The notes below the pieces were generated by a model. It was not told the origin of the DNA, did no database searches, and worked only from the letters and a program-made list of their open reading frames with translations. A program made the translations under genes and the position numbers. This document shows, piece after piece, positions 36,621-46,444 of a DNA stretch of 64,000 nt. How positions within the stretch are numbered: the first letter of the stretch is position 1; each line of letters starts with the position of its first letter. Origin of the DNA: Xenorhabdus sp. BG5 (lineage in GTDB: Bacteria; Pseudomonadota; Gammaproteobacteria; Enterobacterales; Enterobacteriaceae); the NCBI RefSeq assembly GCF_015163665.1, contig NZ_JADEUG010000014.1, positions 1 to 64,000 on the forward strand, read 5' to 3'.

Positions 36621-37859
36621 ATGGGCCTGAAAAATTTATTTGAAAAAGTAGAGCACCACTTTGAGGCCGGTGGCAAACTGGAAAAGTATTATCCTCTCTA
36701 TGAGGCAGTAAGCACCGTTTTCTATACGCCGGGCACAGTGACAAGAGGGAATGCCCATGTCCGTGATGCCATCGATCTCAAGCGCATGATGATCCTGGTG
36801 TGGCTGTCTGTTTTCCCGGCGATGTTTTGGGGCATGTATAACGTCGGAAATCAGGCAATACCTGCTCTGACGCATTTATATAACGGAGATGCCTTACAGC
36901 AGGTTTTGGCTTCTGATTGGCATTACATGCTTGCTCAGTACCTTGGTGCATCATTAACACCGGATGCAGGGTGGGGCAGTAAGATGCTGTTGGGAGCGGC
37001 CTACTTCCTGCCAATTTATGCGGTTGTGTTTGTTGTTGGTGGCTTCTGGGAAGTTTTGTTTGCCATTATCCGCAAACATGAAATCAACGAAGGTTTTTTT
37101 GTTAGCTCCATTCTGTTCGCATTGATTGTTCCACCAACACTGCCATTGTGGCAGGCGGCTTTGGGGATTACTTTTGGCGTGGTGATTGCGAAAGAGATCT
37201 TTGGTGGTACTGGTCGTAACTTCCTGAACCCAGCCTTAGCGGGTCGTGCTTTCTTGTTCTTTGCTTATCCCGCCCAGATTTCAGGTGATTTGGTTTGGAC
37301 TGCGGCTGATGGTTTTTCTGGCGCAACGCCGTTATCCCAATGGGCTACTGCGGGTAGTCACGGTCTGATCAATACCATTACCGGGCAGCCAATCACTTGG
37401 ATGGACGCTTTTATTGGTAACATTCCAGGTTCAATTGGTGAAGTCTCCACTTTGATGATTTTTATCGGTGGTGCCATCATTCTGTTTGCCCGTATTGCTT
37501 CATGGCGCATCGTTGCTGGTGTGATGATCGGTATGATTGCAACGTCTTATCTGTTTAATGCCATTGGTTCTGGCACTAACCCCATGTTCGCTATGCCGTG
37601 GTACTGGCATATGGTTCTGGGAGGCTTCGCTTTCGGTATGATCTTTATGGCGACTGATCCTGTATCCGCAGCGTTTACGGATAAAGGGAAATGGGCATAC
37701 GGTATTCTGATCGGGGCTATGTGCATTTTGATCAGGGTAGTAAACCCAGCATATCCAGAAGGAATGATGTTGGCGATCTTGTTCGCTAACCTGTTCGCGC
37801 CACTGTTCGATTATCTGGTCGTACAGGCCAATATTAAGCGGAGAAAAGCCCGTGGCTAA
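36621..37859 (+). CDS. nqrB: Na+-NQR subunit B
   Basis: NqrB is an integral membrane subunit of 412 residues with about nine to ten helices. It carries one covalent FMN, attached through a phosphoester to the Thr of the SGAT motif, seen here as [12 protein letters not shown] with Thr236, and is part of the sodium and quinone path. [27 protein letters not shown] is strongly conserved. It starts 3 bp after nqrA and its end overlaps nqrC by 8 bp. The flavin would be attached by ApbE encoded further down. Confidence 0.97.
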   Translation: MGLKNLFEKVEHHFEAGGKLEKYYPLYEAVSTVFYTPGTVTRGNAHVRDAIDLKRMMILVWLSVFPAMFWGMYNVGNQAIPALTHLYNGDALQQVLASDWHYMLAQYLGASLTPDAGWGSKMLLGAAYFLPIYAVVFVVGGFWEVLFAIIRKHEINEGFFVSSILFALIVPPTLPLWQAALGITFGVVIAKEIFGGTGRNFLNPALAGRAFLFFAYPAQISGDLVWTAADGFSGATPLSQWATAGSHGLINTITGQPITWMDAFIGNIPGSIGEVSTLMIFIGGAIILFARIASWRIVAGVMIGMIATSYLFNAIGSGTNPMFAMPWYWHMVLGGFAFGMIFMATDPVSAAFTDKGKWAYGILIGAMCILIRVVNPAYPEGMMLAILFANLFAPLFDYLVVQANIKRRKARG

Positions 37860-38646
37860 TGATAAACCAAAAAATAATGATAGCATCGGCAGAACATTCC
37901 TTGTTGTTTTTGTGCTGTGTCTTGTCTGTTCGATTGTGGTCGCCGGTTCAGCCGTAGGGTTGAAAGCGCAGCAACAGGAGCAGAAGCAGCTGGATAAGCA
38001 GCGTAATATTCTGGATGTAGCGGGTTTGCTAAAACCGGACATGACAACGGCGGAAATCAAAGAAATCTATAACAGTCGCATTCAGCCTGAATTGCTTGAT
38101 TTGAAAACCGCAACGTTGCAAGAAAGCGCCGGTAATTTTGACTTGAATAATGCCCTGCGCAGTGACGAAACCAGTGTTGCTTTGTTACCAAAGCAAGACC
38201 TGGCAAAGATCCGCCGCCGTGCCAATATGGCTGAAATCTATCTGGTCAAGGATGAAAGTGGCAAAACGACTGAGCTGGTCCTGCCAATATACGGCTCTGG
38301 CCTATGGTCGATGATGTATGCCTTTATTTCCATTGACATCGATGGTGTCACATCTCACGGCATCACTTACTACTCTCATGGTGAAACCCCTGGTTTGGGT
38401 GGTGAAGTTGACAACCCACAATGGCGTAAGCAGTGGGTAGGTAAAAAACTCTATAATCCGCAAGGTATTCCGGCACTTAAGATCGTCCGTGGCGGTGCCG
38501 GTGATAACCCTTACGGTGTAGATGGGCTGTCTGGAGCAACCCTGACTTCTAACGGTGTTCAGCATATGTTTGATTTCTGGCTGGGTGATAACGGTTTTGG
38601 CCCGTTCCTGAAAAAAGTACGTGAGGGAGCCTTGAAAGATGGCTGA
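37852..38646 (+). CDS. nqrC: Na+-NQR subunit C
   Basis: NqrC has one N-terminal membrane helix ([20 protein letters not shown]) and a periplasmic FMN-binding domain. The second covalent FMN site is visible as [13 protein letters not shown] with Thr230. [15 protein letters not shown] is a family motif. The start is GTG at 37852, with GGAG ten bases upstream, overlapping nqrB by 8 bp; the stop overlaps nqrD by 8 bp. The protein is 264 residues (257 in Vibrio). Confidence 0.96.
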   Translation: MANDKPKNNDSIGRTFLVVFVLCLVCSIVVAGSAVGLKAQQQEQKQLDKQRNILDVAGLLKPDMTTAEIKEIYNSRIQPELLDLKTATLQESAGNFDLNNALRSDETSVALLPKQDLAKIRRRANMAEIYLVKDESGKTTELVLPIYGSGLWSMMYAFISIDIDGVTSHGITYYSHGETPGLGGEVDNPQWRKQWVGKKLYNPQGIPALKIVRGGAGDNPYGVDGLSGATLTSNGVQHMFDFWLGDNGFGPFLKKVREGALKDG

Positions 38647-39268
38647 TAGTAAAGAAATAAAACGAGTCCTGCTTGGGCCGTTGTTTGATAATAACCCCAT
38701 TGCATTGCAGGTTTTAGGGGTGTGTTCAGCGCTGGCTGTGACGACCAAATTGGAAACTGCGTTAGTCATGACCATTGCCGTTACGCTGGTCACCGCGTTT
38801 TCTAGTTTTTTCATTTCATTAATTCGTAACTACATCCCCGGCAGTGTGCGAATCATCGTGCAGATGGCGATCATTGCATCTTTGGTTATCGTCGTAGACC
38901 AGATCTTGCGAGCTTATGCCTACGAAATTTCCAAACAACTATCGGTATTTGTGGGCCTTATCATCACGAACTGTATTGTCATGGGACGTGCTGAAGCTTA
39001 TGCCATGAAAGCACCACCGGTTGAAAGTTTTATGGATGGTATCGGCAATGGTTTGGGCTATGGTGTGATTCTGTTGCTGGTTGGTTTCTTGCGTGAATTG
39101 TTTGGTTCAGGAAAATTGTTTGGTATGACGGTGCTGGAATCTGTCAAAAATGGCGGCTGGTATCAACCTAATGGCTTGTTCCTGCTGGCGCCAAGTGCGT
39201 TCTTCATTATCGGTATGCTGATTTGGGGTTTACGGACTCTGAAACCTGCGCAGGTTGAGAAGGAGTAA
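38639..39268 (+). CDS. nqrD: Na+-NQR subunit D
   Basis: This 209-residue integral membrane subunit is homologous to NqrE and RnfE/RsxE with about six helices. Conserved segments are [42 protein letters not shown] and [21 protein letters not shown]. With NqrE it coordinates an iron centre and forms part of the electron/sodium path in the membrane. Translation overlaps nqrC, and nqrE begins 8 bp later. Confidence 0.96.
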   Translation: MADSKEIKRVLLGPLFDNNPIALQVLGVCSALAVTTKLETALVMTIAVTLVTAFSSFFISLIRNYIPGSVRIIVQMAIIASLVIVVDQILRAYAYEISKQLSVFVGLIITNCIVMGRAEAYAMKAPPVESFMDGIGNGLGYGVILLLVGFLRELFGSGKLFGMTVLESVKNGGWYQPNGLFLLAPSAFFIIGMLIWGLRTLKPAQVEKE

Positions 39269-39276
39269 CAAACAAA

Positions 39277-39873
39277 ATGGAGCATTATATTAGTTTGTTT
39301 GTCCGCGCAGTCTTTATCGAGAATATGGCGTTATCTTTCTTTCTTGGTATGTGTACGTTTTTGGCGGTATCAAAGAATGTTAAGACGGCCTTTGGCCTTG
39401 GTGTGGCTGTAACCGTTGTATTGGGAATTTCCGTTCCTGCCAATAACCTCGTCTACAATCTGGTACTCCGTGATGGAGCGCTGATGGATGGGGTGGATTT
39501 GAGCTTCCTGAACTTCATTACCTTTATCGGGGTCATTGCTGCACTGGTACAGATCCTGGAAATGATCTTAGACCGTTATGTTCCGGCACTTTACAACGCG
39601 TTGGGAATTTTCCTGCCGTTGATTACAGTGAACTGTGCGATTTTCGGTGGCGTTTCATTTATGGCACAGCGTGACTATAACTTCGGTGAATCCGTCGTAT
39701 ACGGTTTCGGTTCAGGTATGGGCTGGATGCTGGCAATTGTTCTGATGGCTGCTATCCGTGAAAAAATGAAATATGCGGATGTTCCGGCAGGTCTGAAAGG
39801 ATTGGGGATCACCTTTGTCACCACCGGCTTGATGGCATTGGGCTTCATGTCCTTTTCCGGTGTGCAGCTCTAA
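39277..39873 (+). CDS. nqrE: Na+-NQR subunit E
   Basis: This 198-residue integral membrane subunit starts [21 protein letters not shown] and is paired with NqrD in inverted topology. [26 protein letters not shown] and [20 protein letters not shown] are the conserved half-channel segments; the Cys in VNCAIFGG and in LGMCTF are the expected iron ligands. Length is the same as in Vibrio. Confidence 0.96.
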   Translation: MEHYISLFVRAVFIENMALSFFLGMCTFLAVSKNVKTAFGLGVAVTVVLGISVPANNLVYNLVLRDGALMDGVDLSFLNFITFIGVIAALVQILEMILDRYVPALYNALGIFLPLITVNCAIFGGVSFMAQRDYNFGESVVYGFGSGMGWMLAIVLMAAIREKMKYADVPAGLKGLGITFVTTGLMALGFMSFSGVQL

Positions 39874-39888
39874 AGGCGAGAAGAATTC

Positions 39889-41115
39889 ATGGATATAATT
39901 ATTCTAGGCGTAGTCATGTTTACCCTGATTGTGTTGGTACTAACGGCCATGATTTTGTTCGCAAAATCGAAGTTAGTGAACACCGGGGATATTAAAGTTG
40001 AAATCAATGGCGATGAGGATAAAAGCTTCTCTGCTCCCGCCGGTGATAAATTATTGGGTATGCTTTCCAATCAGGGGATTTTCGTCTCCTCTGCGTGTGG
40101 TGGCGGTGGTTCTTGTGGCCAGTGCCGGGTGAAAATTAAGGAAGGCGGTGGTGATATCCTGCCAACGGAACTTTCCCACATCAACAAGCGCGAAGCAAAA
40201 GAGGGCTGCCGATTGGCATGCCAGGTCAATGTTAAACAAGACCTGAAAATCGAACTGCCAGAGGAAATTTTCGGTGTTAAGAAATGGGAATGTGAAGTTA
40301 TCTCCAACGATAACAAGGCCACTTTCATTAAAGAATTGAAGCTGAAAGTTCCTGATGGGGAAGTGGTGCCATTCCGTGCTGGTGGTTACATTCAAATTGA
40401 ATGCCCGCCCCATGTTGCCCGTTATGCGGATTATGATGTTCCACAAGAATATCGTGAAGATTGGGATAAATTTAATCTGTTCCGTTATGTCTCTGAAGTC
40501 AAAGAGCCGACGGTTCGTGCATATTCAATGGCGAACTATCCAGAAGAGCATGGCATTATCATGCTGAACGTCCGTATTGCAACGCCTCCACCAAGAAATC
40601 CAGATGTTGCTCCGGGTATCATGTCTTCTTATATTTGGTCGCTGAAACCCGGTGATAAGGTGACGATCTCTGGCCCGTTTGGTGAATTCTTCGCAAAAGA
40701 TACTGATGCAGAAATGATCTTCATCGGCGGGGGGGCAGGTATGGCTCCAATGCGTTCTCACATCTTCGACCAACTTAACCGTTTAAACTCCAAACGTAAA
40801 ATCTCCTTCTGGTATGGTGCGCGTTCTAAGCGTGAAATGTTCTATACCGAAGATTTTGATAGGTTGGCAGCGGAAAATGAGAACTTCACATGGCACGTGG
40901 CATTGTCAGATGCTCTGCCGGAAGATAATTGGGATGGCTATACGGGTTTTATCCACAATGTTCTGTATGAGAACTACCTGAAAGATCATCCAGCGCCCGA
41001 AGACTGTGAATTCTATATGTGTGGACCTCCAGTCATGAACGCTGCGGTCATTAAGATGTTGAAAGATCTTGGTGTAGAAGATGAAAACATCATGTTGGAT
41101 GATTTCGGCGGCTGA
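39889..41115 (+). CDS. nqrF: Na+-NQR subunit F (NADH dehydrogenase component)
   Basis: NqrF takes electrons from NADH. The 408 residues contain an N-terminal membrane helix and a 2Fe-2S ferredoxin domain with ligands in [17 protein letters not shown] and a fourth Cys in EGCRLACQV. An FAD domain ([12 protein letters not shown]-binding RxYSMA) is followed by an NADH domain with [12 protein letters not shown] and [13 protein letters not shown]. It has the full length of the V. cholerae protein. A stable hairpin separates it from apbE. Confidence 0.97.
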   Translation: MDIIILGVVMFTLIVLVLTAMILFAKSKLVNTGDIKVEINGDEDKSFSAPAGDKLLGMLSNQGIFVSSACGGGGSCGQCRVKIKEGGGDILPTELSHINKREAKEGCRLACQVNVKQDLKIELPEEIFGVKKWECEVISNDNKATFIKELKLKVPDGEVVPFRAGGYIQIECPPHVARYADYDVPQEYREDWDKFNLFRYVSEVKEPTVRAYSMANYPEEHGIIMLNVRIATPPPRNPDVAPGIMSSYIWSLKPGDKVTISGPFGEFFAKDTDAEMIFIGGGAGMAPMRSHIFDQLNRLNSKRKISFWYGARSKREMFYTEDFDRLAAENENFTWHVALSDALPEDNWDGYTGFIHNVLYENYLKDHPAPEDCEFYMCGPPVMNAAVIKMLKDLGVEDENIMLDDFGG

Positions 41116-41163
41116 TGGTATACCCAATAAATTTTGGGTTGCAGCTAACATGATTTAACGACA

Positions 41164-41186
41164 AGCGCCCACATTTTGTGGGCGCT
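41164..41186 (+). terminator. Stable hairpin between nqrF and apbE
   Basis: AGCGCCCACA at 41164-41173 pairs with TGTGGGCGCT at 41177-41186 around a three-base loop, but no T-run follows. It could lower read-through or protect the nqrABCDEF mRNA 3' end while apbE-nqrM are expressed at a lower level. Confidence 0.55.
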
Positions 41187-41227
41187 GCGATTTAGAAACA
41201 GCCAAAATAAGCCAGAAAGAGTAAGTT

Positions 41228-42256
41228 ATGCTGAGTAAAAAAATGATCAACTGGGGGGCATTGCTGTTTGCAATGATGATGCTGGCGGCATGTGGTGGCC
41301 CTAAACAGCAAAACCTGAATGGGCAGACGATGGGGACTTATTACTCCGTCAAATATGTTGCTGATTCATCGACGCCTGCCCCAGAAAACCTGCAAAAAGA
41401 GATTGATCGCCTGTTGGAAGAAGTGAACGATCAGATGTCTACTTATCGGCCAAATTCTGAATTGAGTCGTTTTAATCAAAGCCGTGAAGTGAATAAACCA
41501 TTTCCGGTATCTGCCGCTACAGCGAAAGTTGTCAAAGAAGCTATTCGCATCAATAAACTGACAGAAGGTGCGCTGGATGTGACTGTTGGTCCACTGGTAA
41601 ATCTGTGGGGATTTGGGCCGGAAGGACGCATTACCAAGGCACCGACGGATGAAGAATTAGCGATGCGCCGTACCTGGACGGGGATCGATAATTTGTCTGT
41701 TGAAGGCAATAATTTGGTTAAATCCATCCCTGAACTGTATGTTGATCTCTCTTCCATCGCCAAAGGTTATGGCGTTGATGTTGTTGCTGAGTATCTGGGA
41801 TCCCAAAATATCAAAAATTACATGGTTGATATTGGCGGTGAAGTTCGCACATCGGGCAGCAATGGCAAAGGAAATCCATGGCGGATAGCGATTGAAAAAC
41901 CATCGGATAGTGGCATGGCACAGAGCGCTCAGGAGATTATTGAGCCGGGCAATATGTCTGTGGCAACATCGGGTGATTACCGCAACTATTTTGAACAGAA
42001 TGGCGTGCGTTATTCTCACACCATTAATCCGAAAACCGGTAAGCCAATAACGCATAATTTGGTTTCAATTACCGTGATAGCACCAACTTGTATGAGTGCT
42101 GATGGTTTTTCTACTGGCCTGGATGTATTAGGACCAGAGAAGGGCATGGAAGTGGCTGAGAAGCTGAATATTCCAGTCTTTATGATCGTTAAAACCAAAG
42201 ACGGTTTTGAAGAGCGTTATAATACCGCCTTTAAGGCATACTTACAGAAGAAATAA
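41228..42256 (+). CDS. apbE: FAD:protein FMN transferase ApbE
   Basis: ApbE is a Mg-dependent flavin transferase that attaches FMN to the SGAT threonines of NqrB and NqrC. The 342-residue protein is a lipoprotein (lipobox MLAACGG), thus anchored and facing the periplasm. GQTMGTYYSVKY, GALDVTVGPLVNLWGFGP, YVDLSSIAKGYGVD and SGDYRNYF are family motifs, with THxxNPxTG present as SHTINPKTGKPI. It lies 112 bp after nqrF and 17 bp before nqrM, as in other nqr operons. Confidence 0.96.
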   Translation: MLSKKMINWGALLFAMMMLAACGGPKQQNLNGQTMGTYYSVKYVADSSTPAPENLQKEIDRLLEEVNDQMSTYRPNSELSRFNQSREVNKPFPVSAATAKVVKEAIRINKLTEGALDVTVGPLVNLWGFGPEGRITKAPTDEELAMRRTWTGIDNLSVEGNNLVKSIPELYVDLSSIAKGYGVDVVAEYLGSQNIKNYMVDIGGEVRTSGSNGKGNPWRIAIEKPSDSGMAQSAQEIIEPGNMSVATSGDYRNYFEQNGVRYSHTINPKTGKPITHNLVSITVIAPTCMSADGFSTGLDVLGPEKGMEVAEKLNIPVFMIVKTKDGFEERYNTAFKAYLQKK

Positions 42257-42273
42257 GAAAGGGGGAAAAGGCG

Positions 42274-42498
42274 ATGGAAGTCTTTATTGCCACTTTTATC
42301 TTTTTCTTGCTGGCTTTTGCTGGCATGGCGCTGGGTTATATTTTTAAGCGCAAAAGCATTCAGGGAAGCTGTGGTGGTTTGGGAAGCATCGGCGTAGAAA
42401 AAGTGTGTGATTGTCCTGAACCTTGCGATGCCCGTAAAAAACGCATGGCGAGGGAAACCGCTCGTCAGGCACAGTTGGAGAAGAATCGCATTCTTTGA
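42274..42498 (+). CDS. nqrM: Na+-NQR maturation protein NqrM
   Basis: NqrM is a 74-residue small membrane protein needed for NQR assembly, probably by delivering iron to the NqrD/E site. One N-terminal helix (TFIFFLLAFAGMALGYIF) is followed by four cysteines in GSCGGLG and VCDCPEPCDARKKR, the conserved metal-binding pattern of the family. It has the same gene order, apbE-nqrM, as in Vibrio. A strong terminator lies 42 bp downstream. Confidence 0.95.
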   Translation: MEVFIATFIFFLLAFAGMALGYIFKRKSIQGSCGGLGSIGVEKVCDCPEPCDARKKRMARETARQAQLEKNRIL

Positions 42499-42539
42499 CA
42501 CTGTTTTGCCATCAAGCGAATTTGCAGTTAAAACAAGTG

Positions 42540-42571
42540 CCCTGCTGCCAGATAAACAGCGGGGTTTTTTT
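42540..42571 (+). terminator. Rho-independent terminator of the nqr operon
   Basis: CCCTGCTG at 42540-42547 pairs with CAGCGGGG at 42557-42564 (one G-U), followed directly by seven T residues. It ends the nqr-apbE-nqrM unit. Confidence 0.9.
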
Positions 42572-42604
42572 ATTGTTTATTCAGGGATAGCTGCTCAATG
42601 CGTA

Positions 42605-43108
42605 TCAAAAATGACATTCCCTGTGGGCTTGGTGTAAATAGTTTTTCACCGAGCTTATTGAGATACCCAAATTTTCCGCAACTTCTTGATAACGTAAGCC
42701 CTGGAGTTGGATGAGCAGAAATGTTTGTCGGACTTTTGCCGGAAGTTTATCCAAGGTTTCATCTATTTTTTCTAGCTGTTCTAACAGCATAAGTTGATTC
42801 TCAGAAGAGTTTGCTGAGATTTCAGGTTGTTCACTGACATATTCCAGATAATGGTCTTCCAGTTTTTTCCTGCGCCAGTAATTGGAGAGGGTTCTGCGCG
42901 CTATCGTCATTAAAAAGGCTCTTGGCTGGTGGATATTTTCAAGATCCGAAGATTGCATCAATTTGATGAAAACCTCATGGACGAGATCTTCAGCCTGATA
43001 GGGACAAGCACTGTTTTGTCTGATCCAGTTGCGTAACCAGTGATGGTAATCGATATAGAGTTTCTGGGTGATTTGATTGTGCTTAAATGTGCTTTTTTGC
43101 ACCGCCAT
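42605..43108 (-). CDS. ECF sigma factor, FecI-like
   Basis: This 167-residue extracytoplasmic-function sigma-70 factor of the iron-uptake (FecI) group has a region 2 with AEDLVHEVFIKLMQS and PRAFLMTIARRTLSNYWRRKKLEDHYL, and a region 4 with DKLPAKVRQTFLLIQLQGLRYQEVAENLGISISSVKNYLHQA. The start at 43108 is chosen from homologue length; an upstream ATG at 43174 is inside the Fur-box region. FecI-type factors are normally held by a FecR anti-sigma encoded next to them, but here the next gene downstream is on the same strand further up and is the receptor; no fecR is present. Confidence 0.88.
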   Translation of the reverse strand: MAVQKSTFKHNQITQKLYIDYHHWLRNWIRQNSACPYQAEDLVHEVFIKLMQSSDLENIHQPRAFLMTIARRTLSNYWRRKKLEDHYLEYVSEQPEISANSSENQLMLLEQLEKIDETLDKLPAKVRQTFLLIQLQGLRYQEVAENLGISISSVKNYLHQAHRECHF

Positions 43109-43133
43109 AATGATATTGCCTGATGGGATATAA

Positions 43134-43152
43134 CTGATAATAGTTATTATTT
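43134..43152 (-). promoter_or_regulatory. Putative Fur box upstream of the ECF sigma gene
   Basis: CTGATAATAGTTATTATTT resembles the Fur consensus GATAATGATAATCATTATC at most positions and lies within 45 bp of the sigma-factor start. It fits iron-repressed expression. This is a consensus match by eye. Confidence 0.5.
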
Positions 43153-43219
43153 GTATTTGCTGGGCGGAAGTCAATGTAGTCTAACCCTCTTTAGGTTAAG
43201 AGGGTTAGGAACGTGTCAG

Positions 43220-45526
43220 TTAGAATTGCTGTGAGATACTGAATTTGTAATTCCGGCCGATACCTGAAATTGTCCCTCCTGGCGTTCCCAGGTACGGATA
43301 GTAATCACGGTTGAACAGGTTATCGACAGTGACCCGTGCTTCAAATCCTTTTATAAAAGAAGGACGCCAGCTTGCAAACAAGCCGTGCAGGGCGTAGCCC
43401 TTACTTTTAGGTAGTGACCAAGAATCTGCTTTTGGATCTCCATCTATAGGGGAGCGATCTTGTTTGCGGATAAAATCACCTTTCCATCCCATTGACATCT
43501 GCCATTGCGGAATTTTAAACCCTAACATGGCATGGGCAGAAGTTGGCGGTATTTCCGCAATCCAGGTTTTATGCCCTAACCACGGATCACGTAGAGAAGC
43601 GTCACGTTGCCCACGCATGGTAGAGAACGATAATTTTCCAAACAAGGTGGAGCTGTCGTAGAACGTTTCTATTTCTAAGCCTTCAATCGTATATCTTGGC
43701 AAGTTGCGATAATTTCCCAATGATGTTCTACATGAATTACTTGATCCACTATCAAGTTGGGCTTTACAGTAAATACCACGTCTTCTAAAGATCTCATCTT
43801 TACCACGGTTACGGAATAAGGTGGTACGGATTTGCAGGCTATCATCTTCAAGTATTAAGTTATCGAAATCGAGAATTGCACCAAGACGTATTCCTGCCAT
43901 TCTTTCGACGGCAAGATCGCGGCTGGATCCTCTAAGGCCACTAATGTTCCCTTGTACCTCATATTGTTCATCAACTATTGGTGCACGCCATGTACGGCTG
44001 ATATCTGCAAACAATGAAAGGTTCTTATTTGTTTGCCACAGAATGCCTAAATGGGGTGACCAGCCGGTATAGGTTACACTGCTATAGTCATGATTAGATT
44101 CTGGCGATGTATCGTTATACAGTGGCGCGTTATTTTCTTTACCCCTATTTTTGACATGATCATAACGAACACCCGGTGTGACGGTGACGCTGCCTATTTT
44201 CAGGGAATCTTGCATATAGAAGCTGTAAGCGAATTGATCTCCAGCAGGCATATAGCCTGGTTGATAATAACCATAGTTATAGTTTTTGTTTTTTATTTTG
44301 TCCTTATTGAACATCAGCACATTGCGTTCATTTTTATGCCAACGGGTTCCCACCAGTAATTCGTGTTTAATCATACCGGTTGAGAATACGCTTTTGTTGT
44401 TGATATCAATCAGATTATCGGTGTAATCAACCCAGCTTTTATTACCCATTGAGCTACTAAAATAAGGGGAAGCATTTTCTGGGCGAGTATCGTCTTGTTT
44501 GGTTTTGGAATAGGCATAGAGCATCGTCAGGTTTAACCACGGGTTATTTTCTGGTGCGATATTCCATTTGGCAGTGTAGTTCTGATCAAGTTGATCACGA
44601 AAGACCAATTTTCTCTTCCAGGCGCCATCCAAACCGTATTTCTTTATATCAGCGGCTGATGGAACGGGCATCTCATCACGTTTGGCCGACCAAGGCTGCC
44701 AACCATCCGATTCAGATCGCATAGCAGACAGGCTAATCGTATGAGCGTCACTGGGATAAAAGTTGGTTTTCAATAAATAAGATATTTGGTTATTTTGTGA
44801 AAACTCAAAACGTGTGCCATCAGGGCGTTTAATATTGTGCCCATTTCGCTTGCTCACATAGAGCAACCCATCGGCAAAGCCATCGGGATCCCTGCCGTAT
44901 ATTGCGCCACTATTGATCCACTGTCTGTCATTTGTGTGGTAGCTTTGTTTGACAAAACCACCCCAATCTTCATCGGGGCGCAGTAAATCGTTCGCTTCTT
45001 TTGTCACCAGTTTGACCGAACCACCAAATCCACCATTGCCGTTAAGTAAATTGTGTGGCCCTTTATCAACCTCGACTCGTTTGATTAATTCAGGCTCAAT
45101 AAAGACGGAACCCTGCATATATTTCTCAAATCCTTTTGGCGCATCGTCCAACGTGATTTTGATATCTTCCTGGTCGCCCATCCCCCAGATATTCAGTGTT
45201 TGCCCACCAGGGCGTGGAGAGCCTGACATTGAAACACCAGGAAGCTGGTCAAGTAACTGGGCAATATTATCGGCTTGAGTGCGGTCAATATCCGCTTTTT
45301 TGAGCACAGAACTTCCCGCACTGGTGCTGTTGTGTAAACTCTCAACAACGGAAAGTGTGGGTAATTTTATCACCTCATTTTTCTTTTCTGACTTTTGTTC
45401 TTTAGGATCTTCGGTTGCGTAAACAGCGCTGGAGAATGCCGCTCCCAATACTAATGTACCGGTTAAAATTTTCTGAACTATGGTAGCGATTGGGCGTTTT
45501 TCTAATTTTTGACTATTATTTGCCAT
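43220..45526 (-). CDS. TonB-dependent outer-membrane receptor, probably haem-type
   Basis: This is a 768-residue TonB-dependent transporter. After a long signal peptide (cleaved near VYA-TE) a plug domain begins with a TonB-box-like stretch (IKLPTLSVVES). It includes ADNIAQLLDQLPGVSMSGS and ELIKRVEVDKGPHNLLNGNGGFGGSV, followed by a 22-strand barrel ending in Phe (KFSISQQF). VDNLFNRDYYPYLG and the general pattern favour the haemin/haemoglobin receptor group, but siderophore use is possible. There is no N-terminal STN signalling domain of about 70 residues, so it should not signal to the neighbouring FecI-like sigma factor in the usual way. A Fur-like box lies upstream. Confidence 0.85.
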   Translation of the reverse strand: MANNSQKLEKRPIATIVQKILTGTLVLGAAFSSAVYATEDPKEQKSEKKNEVIKLPTLSVVESLHNSTSAGSSVLKKADIDRTQADNIAQLLDQLPGVSMSGSPRPGGQTLNIWGMGDQEDIKITLDDAPKGFEKYMQGSVFIEPELIKRVEVDKGPHNLLNGNGGFGGSVKLVTKEANDLLRPDEDWGGFVKQSYHTNDRQWINSGAIYGRDPDGFADGLLYVSKRNGHNIKRPDGTRFEFSQNNQISYLLKTNFYPSDAHTISLSAMRSESDGWQPWSAKRDEMPVPSAADIKKYGLDGAWKRKLVFRDQLDQNYTAKWNIAPENNPWLNLTMLYAYSKTKQDDTRPENASPYFSSSMGNKSWVDYTDNLIDINNKSVFSTGMIKHELLVGTRWHKNERNVLMFNKDKIKNKNYNYGYYQPGYMPAGDQFAYSFYMQDSLKIGSVTVTPGVRYDHVKNRGKENNAPLYNDTSPESNHDYSSVTYTGWSPHLGILWQTNKNLSLFADISRTWRAPIVDEQYEVQGNISGLRGSSRDLAVERMAGIRLGAILDFDNLILEDDSLQIRTTLFRNRGKDEIFRRRGIYCKAQLDSGSSNSCRTSLGNYRNLPRYTIEGLEIETFYDSSTLFGKLSFSTMRGQRDASLRDPWLGHKTWIAEIPPTSAHAMLGFKIPQWQMSMGWKGDFIRKQDRSPIDGDPKADSWSLPKSKGYALHGLFASWRPSFIKGFEARVTVDNLFNRDYYPYLGTPGGTISGIGRNYKFSISQQF

Positions 45527-45601
45527 AAATTTCCTGAAATGTGATCAAATGAAATATTTTCAAAGTAATAAGTCACCTGAGAAACTAAAAAAGGTAAATA
45601 A

Positions 45602-45620
45602 AAATGAGAATTATTTTTGT
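45602..45620 (-). promoter_or_regulatory. Putative Fur box upstream of the TonB receptor
   Basis: AAATGAGAATTATTTTTGT contains the 7-1-7 Fur half-site pattern TGAGAAT-t-ATTTTTG. It lies about 75 bp upstream of the receptor start. It supports iron repression of the receptor independently of the sigma gene. Confidence 0.5.
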
Positions 45621-45734
45621 TTGCATGTGATCTTGGGAAGCATACCATACGATGATGAGGTTTATCCCATGGATAGTGAGATTTTTGGCATTGAAATTTA
45701 AGTTCAATTTCCTTACGTACAAAGGGGTTCGTCA

Positions 45735-46238
45735 ATGAAGAAAAAGATCCTTGGTTCTCTGATCTTGGCTGCTATCGTAGCCTTGATCGCTGGCTGTGAT
45801 GACGCATCTAAAAAAGCGGAAGATCCGGTCCAGCAAACTGAAAAAAGCGCAGCACAAAAGACAACTGATGCTGAAAAAACGGTCACGGGGGTAACGGATA
45901 ATGCAAAAGAAAGCGCACAGGAAATAAAGGAAAACGCTTCGCGCGAAGGCCATAGTTTGCTTGATAAATCGAATGAAGCTGCTGAAAAAATGAAATCCAA
46001 GGTAACGGATATACAGAGTCAAGCGACTAAAACAGCGAATGATATGATGGAGGCGATGAAAGCGAAAACAGATGATATCCAGCATCAGGCGAATGATAAA
46101 CTCGATCAGTTTTCAGATACCATAAAGTCGAAGACGGAAGAAATAAAGTCTGAGGCTGATAAAAAGGCGGATGACTTAATCAATCGTCTTAAAGGTGATG
46201 ATGTTAAAGGTGATAGTAATAAAAAAGAGGAAAAGTAA
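45735..46238 (+). CDS. Helical lipoprotein of unknown function
   Basis: This 167-residue lipoprotein has the signal peptide MKKKILGSLILAAIVALIAG and lipobox IAGC-D; Asp at +2 suggests retention in the inner membrane. The rest is almost wholly Lys/Glu/Asp/Ala/Gln with a repeating amphipathic 11-residue-like pattern (NAKESAQEIKENAS, MKSKVTDIQSQATKTAND, MKAKTDDIQHQANDKLD). It is therefore likely a long helix or coiled coil like apolipoprotein/LEA-type proteins. I cannot name a function. A terminator follows. Confidence 0.88.
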   Translation: MKKKILGSLILAAIVALIAGCDDASKKAEDPVQQTEKSAAQKTTDAEKTVTGVTDNAKESAQEIKENASREGHSLLDKSNEAAEKMKSKVTDIQSQATKTANDMMEAMKAKTDDIQHQANDKLDQFSDTIKSKTEEIKSEADKKADDLINRLKGDDVKGDSNKKEEK

Positions 46239-46287
46239 TTTATCTTCTCACTCCAATCTATTGTTAGTATAAAGTGGATTGCATCAT

Positions 46288-46317
46288 AAGGGTGATCTAA
46301 CAATGGTCACCCTTATT
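46288..46317 (+). terminator. Terminator after the helical lipoprotein gene
   Basis: AAGGGTGA at 46288-46295 pairs with TCACCCTT at 46307-46314 around an 11-base loop, followed by an A/T-rich tail. Confidence 0.75.
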
Positions 46318-46444
46318 ATTTTCAGCTTAAACCAAGTCCTGATTTATTATTCTGGCTTGACTTGCTTGTCTATTTAAAAGTAGGTTAGGGATGAACTTTG
46401 TAAATTGCAAATTGAAGTTTAATGCGTATAAACTGGATATATTA

